A DNA stretch of 64,000 nt. Source: Rhexocercosporidium sp. MPI-PUGE-AT-0058. Lineage: Eukaryota > Ascomycota > Leotiomycetes > Helotiales. The translations under genes were made by a program, and so were the position numbers. Location: assembly GCA_020746875.1 (NCBI GenBank), contig JAGTJL010000003.1, positions 2,852,001 through 2,916,000 of the forward strand. Direction: 5' to 3'. The notes beneath the pieces were generated by a model. The model did no database searches. It saw only the letters and a list, made by a program, of their open reading frames with translations, and had not been told where the DNA came from. Shown here one piece after another: positions 47,601-58,544 of this stretch (within the stretch, counting starts at the first letter, position 1; each line of letters begins with the position of its first letter).

Positions 47601-48524
47601 AGTGTCGATACTCTGATCTTCGTTCGAGGCGAGCTTGGGATGGATTCGAGACTTGCTACTACACAGTAGAGTTAATGTTAATACTCGTTAGTTCTTCATA
47701 TAATTGGTTGTACCTTTATTCGCTGATGTACTCGCCATCGTTGATGATCGTGCCTTGATGCTGTGTCTAGGGAAGTAATGCCTTTTCTCGCTGTGCCCGT
47801 CACCGCCGTAATAAATCATCACCATCCGGACTAACTGGTCTCAAAATCTTTGCTAAGTCATCGTTATCCAGAGTGCTGTTACTGTACCGGTCTACTCTGG
47901 GCATGCTTTCGACTTTTACGGACACTGTCATCTATAATGTCATCTTCGAATTCGTCAGCAATTGTGTAGAAGGAACGGATTCCCCTTGAAGGCTGGTTAC
48001 AGTAAGTTAGCTTGCAGAATCGGCTTCGCGCCGTCTCGCTTATAAATAATGCGAGCACAGACCATCTGAGCCACTTTTGGCTGATGTCAGAACGGCCGCT
48101 TCCGTTTGCCGCTTGACAGCTGGGGACCGAACAATTCTTCTTTGAACGTGCGCATCTCATACAGTACTGTATAAGTCGCCTACAAAACCGATTTTGTTGA
48201 ATAAGTTACGCTGAATAAACGGGCCACCTCGGCCATTTTGGGCACTGACAACATGATTTGATTGCCTGTGGGTTACAGAAAAGTGAATACAGACATAAAT
48301 ACAGTAACAAGATCGGCTTTCGCCTCAGCCACTTCTACATTTTTGACTTACCCACACTACGAAAACACTGATGGCTGTACTACAGTCCTTTGATTTTCTT
48401 CTGCCCGTAAGTTACCGTGGTGTATCTTGTAAGCTAGCTCCACCAAACACCGTTACCATAATCAGCATTCCATCTCAAAGTGGAAAATAACAGTCATTGA
48501 ATTGAAACCAAACTCATAATGTTA
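47601..48524. other. Intergenic; one weak minus-strand frame
   Basis: A 93-residue minus-strand frame at 47879-48160 starts with MRCARSKKNCSVPSC, which faintly resembles a Cys-containing DNA-binding start, but the rest is nondescript. Nothing else supported. Confidence 0.3.
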
Positions 48525-50414
48525 TCATTTAATTATGAACGTTTCACCTCCTTCTTGAGTCCAGTCCACAGCTTCTCCATACATGATTCCATTCACATAG
48601 CATTCTCCAATGACTTCAAAACACTCTCCATGTGTCCGTAGTACTAACGGAGTTTCCGAGCCACTCATTATAGAGACAAGGTCACCTGCACGGGCAAAGT
48701 CGGGGACGAGGCCTAACGGGTAGGCATGAGTGTCCAGGATCGCAACTTTCCTTCCCATGCATTTCTGTAGTGATCGTACGAATAAACTTCCGCGCCTCGC
48801 TATATTAGTAGCGATGTTAAGTCGATCTTCAGTGCCGTCAATATTGAAGTCAGACTCATTCCCCTCATCAATGCGCCCAGCCGTGAAAGTCGTCGCCAAA
48901 AGCCAATTCCAATGCCCTCTTGTTCTTTCTTTACGCAAGCTACCAAGGCCCGGACGACTCTCAAGCGCCTCGAGTACTTGAGATATCAGAGTTCCGGATC
49001 CGAGGAAAGATTCAAAGTCACCATTATGATATTCATCCCAATATTCCGAGAATTTGTGCGACGCAACTTTAGCAATCCTTGATATAGTTTTGCCTTTGAC
49101 GATTAGAACATGTTCTTCTGACTGTTCATAGATATGCTGCAAGCCCTTGGAACTTGAAAACCTCATATGGGCGTCATCAATAGCCATCTGCTCAGACCGT
49201 CTGAAACTCCAATCATGGGCCCATGACGGAAGGTCTTCCAACTCGCCAGAACGTCTTAGAGTGAGGACTTTTAAACTTCTAGTATTCTTGATTATCTCTC
49301 TTGCAACCTCTAGAAACGCTTTCGCCACAGAGGAGCTATAGTCGACATTGATGTTACAGGATGTGCCAGGCTCAATAACGGCCAGCAAAGAATATATCCG
49401 ATCGCGCTGATCTCTGCATTTGTAGTCACTCTCCCAGATTTCTAAGAGCAGCTCAAGTAAGCTCGCGAAGCGACCTGTCAGATATCTGCTTCTGTGTATG
49501 TAGAGCAGCTCAGCGTTCAACATGCCGCTAGTTGACTGATTGAGTAGAACTTGGGTAGCATAAAATGCTCGAAGTAATTCCGCAGAGGAACTGTGGTGCC
49601 TGCCGCACACGAAAGTAACATCTTTCGAGACCACGAACTCTTGGAAAGTCCAGAGGCGTGTGAACCAGGGTCGCATAGAAAGATCCTTGATCGCAATCCA
49701 ACCAGGTTCGATGTCATTGCAATCAATGCCGTTGGGCTGGAGAATGCTTCGAAGCCCGTCAACGTCCTTTCCATGACACAGGTCAAACGCCTTGACTAAT
49801 GGAAGATCATCAAGTGATAATCTCTGGATCAGGTTGAAGGCGAGTTCGTCGGTTTCGTTACTTGCTCCAAGCCACACGAAAGCCAGAGAGGCTTGTTTGT
49901 AGATTTCGCCCATCAGCTTCACTTCTTTACTTCGTTCGACGAGGTCATGTTGATTGATACAGATTTGATCTGCCCAGAAGTCCAGAGGCTCCTCCGCACC
50001 CTTACTCGCCCAGCATATTGTCTCAAACAAAGAGTTGGTAACGCAGAGAAAACGCTGCCCATCAAGAAGAACTGGGCTATGCTCGAGTAGACTCCCCCAT
50101 GCATAAGAGATAGCCCCATATTCAGGTGATGAGTTCAAATTGACGTGGATGAGCTCACATCGAGGCATACTGAGTCCATCCATCGTCTGCAAGCTTTCCG
50201 TCCAAGGGAAAATTCGGAGAAGTCGGATCTCGCCAGGTTCATTAAGCGATTGATATTGATATGGCTCTAGGTGGCAGTCCCATCCATTCTCTAGTCCGAC
50301 AGTCCATGCTTCGTACTGAGGGACTGCATGAATGGCCGAGGCTTGTTCGCGGGCAGCCCTCCAAGCTCTTCCGGCACCTGGCGCGCTTTCCACGATGGCA
50401 TTGTTGTCGCTCAT
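48525..50414 (-). CDS. HET-domain protein, full length
   Basis: A single uninterrupted frame of 629 residues, the usual size of fungal HET proteins. After about 90 residues the HET domain shows EYGAISYAWGS, DFWADQICINQHDLVERSKE, LAFVWLGAS, then RPWFTRLWTFQEFVVSKDVTF and DQRDRIYSLLAVI. The C-terminal half has LPSWAHDWSFR and the terminal block (ARAGDLVSIMSGSETPLVLR, CFEVIGECYVNGIMYGEA). Both ends are complete and no lesion is visible, so this is the best-preserved HET gene in the window. By family it acts in heterokaryon incompatibility or other non-self responses; the trigger and partner are unknown. Confidence 0.9.
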   Translation of the reverse strand: MSDNNAIVESAPGAGRAWRAAREQASAIHAVPQYEAWTVGLENGWDCHLEPYQYQSLNEPGEIRLLRIFPWTESLQTMDGLSMPRCELIHVNLNSSPEYGAISYAWGSLLEHSPVLLDGQRFLCVTNSLFETICWASKGAEEPLDFWADQICINQHDLVERSKEVKLMGEIYKQASLAFVWLGASNETDELAFNLIQRLSLDDLPLVKAFDLCHGKDVDGLRSILQPNGIDCNDIEPGWIAIKDLSMRPWFTRLWTFQEFVVSKDVTFVCGRHHSSSAELLRAFYATQVLLNQSTSGMLNAELLYIHRSRYLTGRFASLLELLLEIWESDYKCRDQRDRIYSLLAVIEPGTSCNINVDYSSSVAKAFLEVAREIIKNTRSLKVLTLRRSGELEDLPSWAHDWSFRRSEQMAIDDAHMRFSSSKGLQHIYEQSEEHVLIVKGKTISRIAKVASHKFSEYWDEYHNGDFESFLGSGTLISQVLEALESRPGLGSLRKERTRGHWNWLLATTFTAGRIDEGNESDFNIDGTEDRLNIATNIARRGSLFVRSLQKCMGRKVAILDTHAYPLGLVPDFARAGDLVSIMSGSETPLVLRTHGECFEVIGECYVNGIMYGEAVDWTQEGGETFIIK

Positions 50415-51042
50415 GTTGGTTTGACGCTATAGGTATTAAGACTGTGGAGCGTTTAGAGCTTTGACGGAGAATGTAAGGTCGACGACAAGACTTTGGGCGG
50501 GGTTCCCATGAGAATGGCCACGAGGCTGTGATGACGCAACGTTGTCAGCGCCAGAAATGGCCGAGGGTGTGGCCTGTGCTCACATTTTTTTAAGCGAAAC
50601 GACGCGAAGCCGAATTTGCAAGCTACTGTAACGGCTCAAGAAGTTCGTTCCAGATAGAGCGCAACGAGGAAAGGAGAGAGAGCTAGAAGAAGTCGATAGA
50701 TTGTCAAGCAAGATTGTACAGTAGAAGGCGAAATGAGTGTCGTTGTTGTTTACTTAATTATTTTTAACGAGGTCCATTTCTGGACTCCTGTGGCTGTGCA
50801 CCCCTGCACCGGATGTACCTGGAGGTACCCTCTGCCCTAGCGACCGCCTCCACTATTTTCCTCCGTCACTCCTTCCCTCCTTCTTCTTTTGCTTTCCTGT
50901 CATTCATTTTTGTCAGCAAACATAGCGCCATAACTGAATGCTGCACAGCATGTTTTAATCAACGCATTGCTAAAAGAAGGCTTCGAGACCAAGCTAATAG
51001 CTACTAAAGCCTCATGCAGGGTCCGCGCTGTCCAGAGAATTC
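50415..51042. other. Intergenic with a fragment of the TIR-element family
   Basis: 50717-50820 is about 80 percent similar by eye to the minus-strand copy at 58545-58643 (shared CAGTAGAAGGCGAA and TTAATTATTTTTA words). No gene recognised. The left part is the promoter region of the HET gene. Confidence 0.5.
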
Positions 51043-51560
51043 ATGCCCACCCCCCAAAGAACAAAGACCGTCGGCCGTCGTAGCCGCAGTACACCACCTA
51101 TGCAGGAAGCTCTCTGCGACTTACTAATCAAACAGCCTTACCTGTATCGATGCGAAATGGCAGACTTCCTCTATCGCAGGTTTCGTAAGAGGATATCGGA
51201 GAGATCGATCGGTCGGACTCTGAGGCCAATATGCTGGACACGAAAAACGATCTGACGCATCGCACAACAACGGGATGCCGACCTTCGAGACCACTACCTA
51301 TATAGAATATCGAGATACAAGTCCGACCAGCTTATCTTTGTGGATGAGTCTGGCTGCGATGGGAGGGCTGGGCACCAGCGTTGGGGGTGGTCTCCGAAGG
51401 GTTTATTTCTAATAAAGTTCGGTCGCGGGAAAAGATGGTATATTCTTCTAGTATACGCGCAAGATGGCATCATGCTGAGGCGAGTATACTAGGGATCAAC
51501 AGACTGTGATTTATTTGAGGACTTTATTGCCTAGTTGCTACGTCATTGTGGCAGATAATA
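51043..51560 (+). pseudogene. Tc1/mariner-type (DDE_3) transposase remnant
   Basis: The frame begins with an HTH-like region (LCDLLIKQPYLYRCEMADFL, ERSIGRTLR), passes a TGA, then has QQRDADLRDHYLYRISRYKS, QLIFVDESGCDGRAGHQRWG with the first catalytic Asp, and YILLVYAQDGIMLRRVY. Two TAGs follow where the family has Gln (before GSTD and before LLRHCG), fitting CAG-to-TAG mutation. The sequence then dies near 51560, so the second catalytic region and the C-terminus are missing. No TIR was recognised around it. Confidence 0.75.
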
Positions 51561-52623
51561 TCTTTCCGGTATAGTAATAAAAACAATGTCTCTTCCCGAC
51601 ATTCTATGCCTCACGAACTCGACATATAAGTATAATATTTACTGCTTTTATCCCCTACCCTTGGATTAATCAGCTCTTCTACTTTATATCCCCTCATGCT
51701 ATCAAAAGTCTTACCACCGCCTCTATTTGCCATCTCCTGACTAAGCTCTTCGAATCCAAGTCGAAGGACCCCTGATAGCACTTTAGAAGCTGCTTTTAAA
51801 AATTTCATGGCATATAGCTGATCACTTACTTATATTTACATTGCCAGGCGCAGGACTTTATACTGATACGTCTTTGAACTCAAGTATGATCGATTACTAT
51901 GGAAGTACTTTTAACCACCTTGTGCCAATCGACCTGAAGATGATGGAGGTATATATGCGAACAAGAGCAGCTGTTTTGAGATTGACCCGGCGGTTTATAC
52001 TGGGAAGAAGGTGCTTGCACTGCCGATATGTTGTCGGAAAAGGAATGGGACTAAGGATCGAAGGAGAGTCAATGATGCAGTGAATATGAGGGATTGGCGG
52101 GCTTGAAAAGATAGGATAGAGCTAATGAGATGCGACTTCAGCCGGATTTGACGGGTAGTGGAAGCTAGAATATATGTACGGTCGATAATATAGTAACTGG
52201 GAGAATCAGAAACCAGGAGGAGTATATAACGTGTCTTTCTTTTGTTATTTCACAAATCTGTGTTACCGCGTGAGTCAAAATATTTCAAGCTCCTTTACTT
52301 CCGACTTTATTTTGAGGCGTTACAGAAACCCAGAACTCTCAGCCCTTTATGTTCTTACTTGCATCACGACAGGAGTTGCCCCGGAAATTATGCTGCGGGA
52401 AATTCTATTTAGCTAAGATTTATTTAAGATTTGGGGAGATCTTAAAAGGTTTAAGCGTTTAAATTCAACTGCTATACCACCTTAGCTTTTGAGGCACTCT
52501 TCTCTGCGCTTAATTCGTATGTCTATTACGCGTCTTGTTTGCTAAGTGAAGAAGAAAGGAATCTAGCCCTCGTTTAAGAAGAGAAAAGGTGAAAACATAA
52601 AATCGAACTGCGAATAGAACATA
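51561..52623. other. Intergenic, nothing firm
   Basis: Only short frames (for example a 65-residue minus-strand one at 51611-51808) without domains. The left part may be further decayed transposon DNA. Confidence 0.35.
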
Positions 52624-54610
52624 TTAGAGGATCTGTGCCGTATCGTCTTGATTACTATGAAGCAGAAAACGTTGCTGGATCGAACCTATTCCAACCCTCG
52701 TAAATGTTCCGCGCCTTGGTTGCATCGCACCTTTTGCCAAAAATAGTACGTAATATTTCCGTTGCGAACCGTTAATATTACCATAAACTTTAGTCTCTCT
52801 TCCCATGATAGCACAAACTACCTCTGGTAGGAAGCTCCCTGGTTGAGTATCAAAGTGTACAAGCCCGACTTCGTTGTCCGCATCGTCGAGTATAACGCCC
52901 TCGGAGTTGATCTTGCAATCTCGCAGTCGTCTCACCCGAGCTTCCAAGACATACCTATGATTATCAGAGCCAGTAACTGAGTCGCTCTGTTTGTCGTCCA
53001 TAAATTGAACATTAAGATCCCACTCAACCTCTTCAGCTTCTAGTTGCAAATACTGGATCTGCCCGTCATATGCCATCCAAGACCACGATGGAGGCATTTT
53101 ATTTTCCTTATAAGCTACCTTTTCCAGCGAAGCATTCTGTGCCGGTTGCTATATGAGACTTCGATGGAGGAAACGTTCAAAGATCCCATAGTAGACTACA
53201 GTATTCAGAGCTTTAGCCAACGCCGTAGCTAGTGACTCAATCGCGACGGGCCTGTCTGTGCTGTATGTAATGTGAGATGTCGAGTAATTTGCGAAGAGAG
53301 ATTGGAGGAGCTGTATTTGAGCAGACAAATAACGATTTTGGATAGAGCGAGGAAATTCTGGGTTACTTTGAAATGACAAGTTCGCGCTGATTTTATTAGA
53401 AATTGGTAGGTTCGTTTAGGAAATGCTCGGTTATGAATAAGAGGAAACGGATTGAAAAGTGGTACTTAAAAAAGCAAGCCCTAGATATAGACTTACTTCT
53501 TCATATGAGTGAGCACTTCGCAACGTACCCCACCGCCGCACTCGAAGTAAGTTTGGTTCTTCGTGAAATGGATCGTTCGACGTGACAAAGCTCGTTCTTG
53601 TAGCACCCATGCCCGTTTATTCAAGATCCCCTGCATTACGTCGCTATCGAAGTCTTCTTCAATCGATGTGCAAACGTAGACTTTGCCATGTGAGGACTTG
53701 GGCACCATCATATATTGCAATTCCCTATGCCGCGGATGGAGAAATCCTTGGGTTGAGTCCCGAGCAGAGGTGGCAGCTATTGTATAATAAGCATTCTTGA
53801 AGACTGCTTCCATCTTCGTAGCTTCAGCAGCCCAGTCTCCGCCCTCTCCTTGAACAATGCAGAGCGAATCGATCCAGAGATATCGCTGGCCGAGTTCTTG
53901 AGTGACCATAATTGCATCTTGAAACGTCTGTGGCATTTCTTGAAATAGGAATCCTTGCGTCTTCTATTCCTTCTCGTTGCTGGTAGTAGTATTAAACTTT
54001 TCCCTCAGTTCGTGCGGAAGTATGCCCTAGCAATGGGACAGAGCAACGTATTGCGCTCCTTTACTCATATTTTCTTTGTTTTTCAAAACAAGCCAGGCAG
54101 TATCGCCATCTCCTACGTCAATGACTCGGGTTGGCATCCAACTTCTATCGGGATTAGGACAGCATCCACCGCTTCGCGAGCATTGGCCTTCGTTACATAT
54201 TCGAATCTATTCCCTGATTATTTCCTATTGGAGCGAGCTTTTAGGATTACCTTTAGGGTTTGAAATGTGTTGTAGATCTCTAGTAAGTCTGTGTTTTGGC
54301 TTCAAATCTAAATAGTATTAGCATCTATCTAGTACAACAAAATAGAGCACAGACCTGGTACGGCACTAATCCTTACGTATTGCGAAGCTTTAGACAACCG
54401 AATCTTGGGATTATTGTTCTTAGCCTCCTCGGGGATTTTGGAGAGGATTTGACACAGATCGCAGCTATTCTCTAGATAGGGTAACGAAGAGAGATAGGTC
54501 TCTAGGTCGATTGTGCGACAGCGATTGCATAATTTTGAAGACAAATCCAACCTGATTTTGTTGTCAGGCGAGTGGGTCCATTTGTTCTTGGCTTCCTGTA
54601 TTTTTTTCAT
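52624..54610 (-). pseudogene. HET-domain gene with five in-frame UAG codons
   Basis: Exons 54610-54355, 54307-53497 and 53386-52624 join into exactly 610 codons. The N-terminus has the CNRCRTIDL / CDLCQIL Cys pairs of this HET subclass, then CNEGQCSR, SWMPTRVIDVGD, YVALSHC, LPQTF-like PQTFQDAI, RYLWIDSLCIVQGEGGDWAA, RAWVLQERALSRRTIHF, ECGGGVRCE, YSTDRPVAI, FLHRSL and PSWSWMAYDG. TAG occurs at 54225-54227, 54207-54209, 54027-54029, 53964-53966 and 53149-53151. The second, third and fifth sit where the family has Trp (before IRIC, in the SHCWG signature, after HRSL). No frameshift or other stop is present; nine other Trp codons are TGG and about 38 Gln codons are intact. Either a lightly mutated pseudogene or a gene whose UAGs are recoded. 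Confidence 0.8.
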
Positions 54611-54734
54611 CTACATATGCATTGGATGATATGGAAGAGCGTATAGGCTAACTTACTGCCTAGAAAGGTTTGAAAATACCAATTAGCCATATTACCGGGT
54701 TGGTTGAATCATACGTACTTCTTAAGACATAATA

Positions 54735-55376
54735 TTAGCGACTCTCTTCTCTCTGTTCCCGACACTGCTGCTACTTATAGTCTGAAATCTCCACCAAGAC
54801 GCCTGCGGTTAGCGGCTCTCTTCTCTCTGTTCCCAATACTATTACTACTTACATCCTAAAACCACCACCAAGACGCCTGCAGTTAGTAACTCTCTTCTCT
54901 CTGTTCCTAACACTACAACTACTTACACCCTAAAATCACCACCAAGACGCCTGCAGTCAGCGACTCTCTTCTCTCTGTTCTTAACACTACAACTACTTAC
55001 ACCCTAAAATCACCACTAAGACGCCTACGGTCAGCGGATCTCTTCTCTCTGTTCCTAACACTACAACTACTTACACCCTAAAATCACCACCAATACGCCT
55101 ACGGTCAGCGGCTCTCTTCTCCCTATTCCCGACACTGCGGCTACTTACATCCTGAAATTACCACCAATACGCCTACGGTCAGCAACTCTCTTCTCTCTAT
55201 TCCTGACACTCCTACTACTTACACGCTAAAATCACCACCAAGACGCCTGCGGTCAGTGACTCTCTTCTCTCTGTTCCCGACACTACGGCTACTTACAAAC
55301 TAAAATCACCACCAAGACGCCTACGGTCAGCAACTCTCTTCTCTCTATTCTCGACACTGCTACTACTTACCTCCTA
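54735..55376. repeat. 74-bp minisatellite, about 8.7 copies
   Basis: A unit containing CTCTCTTCTCTCTGTTCC, CACTACAACTACTTACA and CACCACCAAGACGCCT repeats with a strict 74-bp period: the same C recurs at 54742, 54816, 54890, 54964, 55112, 55186, 55260 and 55334. Copies differ by substitutions only, with no indels seen. 74 is not a multiple of three, so the array does not encode a repeated peptide in one frame. Confidence 0.9.
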
Positions 55377-55799
55377 TATTATTATTGTTATTAGCAACAG
55401 ATGATTTTTCAGACTGTTGCACTTACTCTCTGATAATCACCACCGCTATCAAAAATGTCGGAAGATCTCGTCGCCATTTGAAAGCCTTTAATACTAGACG
55501 TCACAAAACAAAACAACACAAGTGAGTAATAGAATGCGCAGACTTGACCCAAATTCTCGAGCTGCTGGGCTCAGTAATCAAGATAGAAAGTGTAATTGTC
55601 CAAATTCATCAACAGGTACTGTCAGCCTTACTTCGTATAAGACACGTCATCCTTATCGCGGGGTTCGCCGGGCCAAGACATTCCCCCCACCTTCCCTTGT
55701 CCTGTGGACCTATCCCCCTTTCCACGTCGTCGTCCTCATGGCGCCGTGCGTTGTCCATGCAGACTGAGGAATAAGCACCCACCTGTTACCTGAACCTCA

Positions 55800-57549
55800 T
55801 TGAGCGGCACAAGAGGTGACCAAGGACAATCTTTCAGGTATCAAAAGCAACTTCATCGGGTAAGGGAACGATATCCTGAAACTCAAGCACTATTGGCACA
55901 AGGAATTGTCCTAATGCTCAAGCAGGATGATATTAGGAAGAACTGGCGCTCGGTGATCCAGGACTGCTCCAAGGGGACCACACTGGCATTCTTCAAGCAC
56001 ATCCACGACGAGGACAGGGTAAACAAGAGGGGCGCGATGCAACAATATATAGCGCAGTTCGGCATGCTGCTCAACAGCGCGAATGGCCGTCACACAGATA
56101 CCAATATTAGGAAGGAAGGAGGCCCTGTAAGTAAAATACCCCCAAAACATGCCTGGTCGTTCGAGCTAGCAGTTGCTGATATCTGTAGTACATCGACACG
56201 TTCGGGCTCGATAATACCATCAAGTCGAAGCCCGTCCTGGGCGTAGACGACCTCCTCCTCTTACTCAACCACCACTGGGCTCGTGACACTTCTACATCTC
56301 CCACAGAGCGGCACCAGGTGCATTTCCCATTGATCCTGCTCCTCCTTTTTGGCGCTGAGTGCCAGCCCGCAGAGCTAGTGGATGCAAGAAAGAAGAGGAA
56401 TGACGATGCTCATGAAGACGACGGTGTTATGAGCGAAGTGGGAGAGGACATCAGATACTTCGACGCGATCTACTACGAGGATGTGCGCCTGCAAGTTGTC
56501 CGCGGTCCCGACAGTGAAGGTCACGATGGCTCACCACAAAGAAACAAGAGGTGCCCAAAGACGCGACTTGATTGATCACCTCGAATATGCGCTCTAGAGA
56601 TGGAATTGACGGACCTTCGCAGCACGATACTCTTCTTCACTGGAGTTAACGACCCGATCTCCTGCCCCAGCACACACCTCGTAGCCCTCGCCCTCTCTGA
56701 TGACGCTTTTGAAGCTCCGACTCTTACAACTCCCAGGCACGTCTTCGAGCACAAGGTCTAGGACCCGGTCTTGTGCTCGCCGCTGCGCTGGAAGCAAGAA
56801 GAGCTCAAGTTGCCAATCTCTCGTCGAGATGAAGAGAGGGCTTTTCCATACTCTCAGTACAAGAACTACCTCAATCGCCTCATGCTTGCCATAGGCTTTA
56901 AGGAGAAGCTGACCAGCTACTGCTTTCGATGTGGAACAGCCAACGTCGTTGATCGTAAGCTCGTCCGTGGCCTCGACGCGGAGACAGCGTTCGCCAACAC
57001 AGACGTTCGTGGTATCTAGGCTCTGAGAAATACCGGGCAGACTACTTCCGCCGCCGCCCAACAGAAGACATTAAGCAGCAGAACCACAAACAGGAGGAGG
57101 GAGAGTACATCGAGCCCGTAGTTCAGCACCAGTTCCCTTCAAGAATGCAGCTTGTTGACCTCATCTGCACTCGCGTCACCGATATCACCCTCCTGGACGC
57201 TGTCAACCGCCGCATGGAGGCCGCCGAGCCGATGCAGGCTCTCTGCGGTTATCGTGAGGTCGCCTCACGCTACCGACTTCCCATCGCCCAGCTTCCACGA
57301 GCTTTACTCAAGGAAGAGTCTCCTGAGCTTGAACCTCTGGCTCCTATCTTTCCCCTTGTCTACGGCAAGACGCAGTGCCTGTTCTATATTGGAGACGAAT
57401 CGAGGAGCTCCGAAGAACGAATGGGTTCTTTTTGTCGCCCTCCGAAGATGATGGATCATATTGAACGCAATCATCTCAAAGGAAAAGATCCGCACATAGA
57501 GTGTTGTCACTCAACGTGTAAGTCTCAGGGGCGTGTTCTCAAACACTAG
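55800..57549 (+). pseudogene. DUF3435 tyrosine-recombinase-like gene (Starship captain/crypton relative), broken
   Basis: The first part (about 55800-56127) has the N-terminal KNWRSVIQDC, FFKHIHDEDRVNKRGAMQQY text. A GTAAGT...TGTAG intron leads to DDLLLLLNHHWARDTSTSPT, ERHQVHFPLILLLLF and VRLQVVRGPD, then frame changes near 56530 and 56600. SCPSTHLVALALSDDAFEAP, LCSPLRWKQEELKLP, FPYSQYKNYLNRLM and LTSYCFRCGTANVVD follow, then another frame with FPLVYGKTQCLFYIGDE and CRPPKMMDHIERNHLKGKDP, the C-terminal zinc-finger-like region seen in many DUF3435 proteins. At least two frameshifts and two TAGs make it inactive. Intact members are site-specific recombinases, some mobilising giant Starship elements. 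The core reads YCFRCGTAN where I recall YCIRRGTAN, so a likely catalytic Arg is also altered. Confidence 0.72.
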
Positions 57550-58544
57550 CAGGCTTTCAAAGGCCATATACAGACAGACAGTACATGGCATCAAGCTTCG
57601 GGAACCAAGGTTTGTGCGTTGGTTAAATAAGACTACGTTTTATTTCCTATGTAGATCGACAAATTACCATCCCTATCTACTATTGTTTTCATTCTTTAGT
57701 GGCATTGTACATAATATAAGAGTATAGGGCCACCACGCGTGGTCACTCAAGACAGAAGTAAATGCTTCAACGACGGTGACGGGTACTTGAGAACTCCCGA
57801 AAGGGTGGTCACAGTGGCGCGCATGAGGCGAAAGTGTTTCATTTCTACTAAATCTAGATTAACGATAAAGGGAAAATACCTTAGGAGACCAGCAAACACA
57901 GTCCAGTTAGTATTCACATATTGAAGATAGTCAAGATGCGCAATAGCTTTTTGAAATCTAGGCAATCGACCTTTCTGCCGGACCACTTGAAACGGTTCCG
58001 TGAAACGGTTCTGCGTGAATCAGTAACTGCATTCGGTCTTCCAGCCGGACGTTGTGAGCCTGACAAGTCAATATGTGCATCGTTTGTAACTTGCTCACAT
58101 GTTTCCTCGTTAAAGCCGCCACATCGCTGCAGACACGCAAGCATGCATCACACCACAGCAGAGTACATGCAGAAGCCCGTTTTTATTCTAGCGAATTAGG
58201 TTTTCAAATCATATACCCACACTTTGACGGCTCTCGATAAGTGTCACAGGCAGCCAGCTATGCACGGTGCCAGCAGAAGCCAAATTTTCGACTTGTACTG
58301 CAAACGCCATTCACCACCACGACATGCATTGCTTGTGCAAAATGACCCGTATTTACCCAAGGGGCCAAGGGGGAACAACATCCTAGGCAATACACAATTA
58401 CGTGCAGGTAGGGGGGTTTGGCGAGTGCCTGGTCATCGAGCTGTGTTTTACAACTTGAGTAAGTTATAAGGCATAGAATAATGTACAGTACAGTAGCCAA
58501 GAATTTGCTTAATCCATTAGCGGCGGATTGTACTTTGGGGGTAC
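57550..58544. other. Intergenic, nothing supported
   Basis: Several 60-100 codon frames on both strands overlap each other and have no domains. No transposon end recognised. Confidence 0.35.

Noticed and set aside
47879..48160. 93-residue minus-strand frame with a Cys-rich start
   Set aside because: No family recognised, no supporting exon or neighbour; could be chance.
51043..51560. Treating the Tc1 UAGs as recoded Trp codons
   Set aside because: The two TAGs align with conserved Gln and the copy has other damage, so ordinary C-to-T decay explains them.
52624..54610. Introns removing the five UAGs
   Set aside because: The family-conserved sequence runs directly up to and past each TAG in one frame, and no GT-AG pair around them gives a better model.
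54735..55376. CRISPR-like array
   Set aside because: The 74-bp units are contiguous with no unique spacers, there are no cas genes, and the DNA is fungal; it is a minisatellite.
55800..57549. Calling a complete Starship element
   Set aside because: The recombinase is broken, and I found neither element boundaries nor target repeats inside the window.
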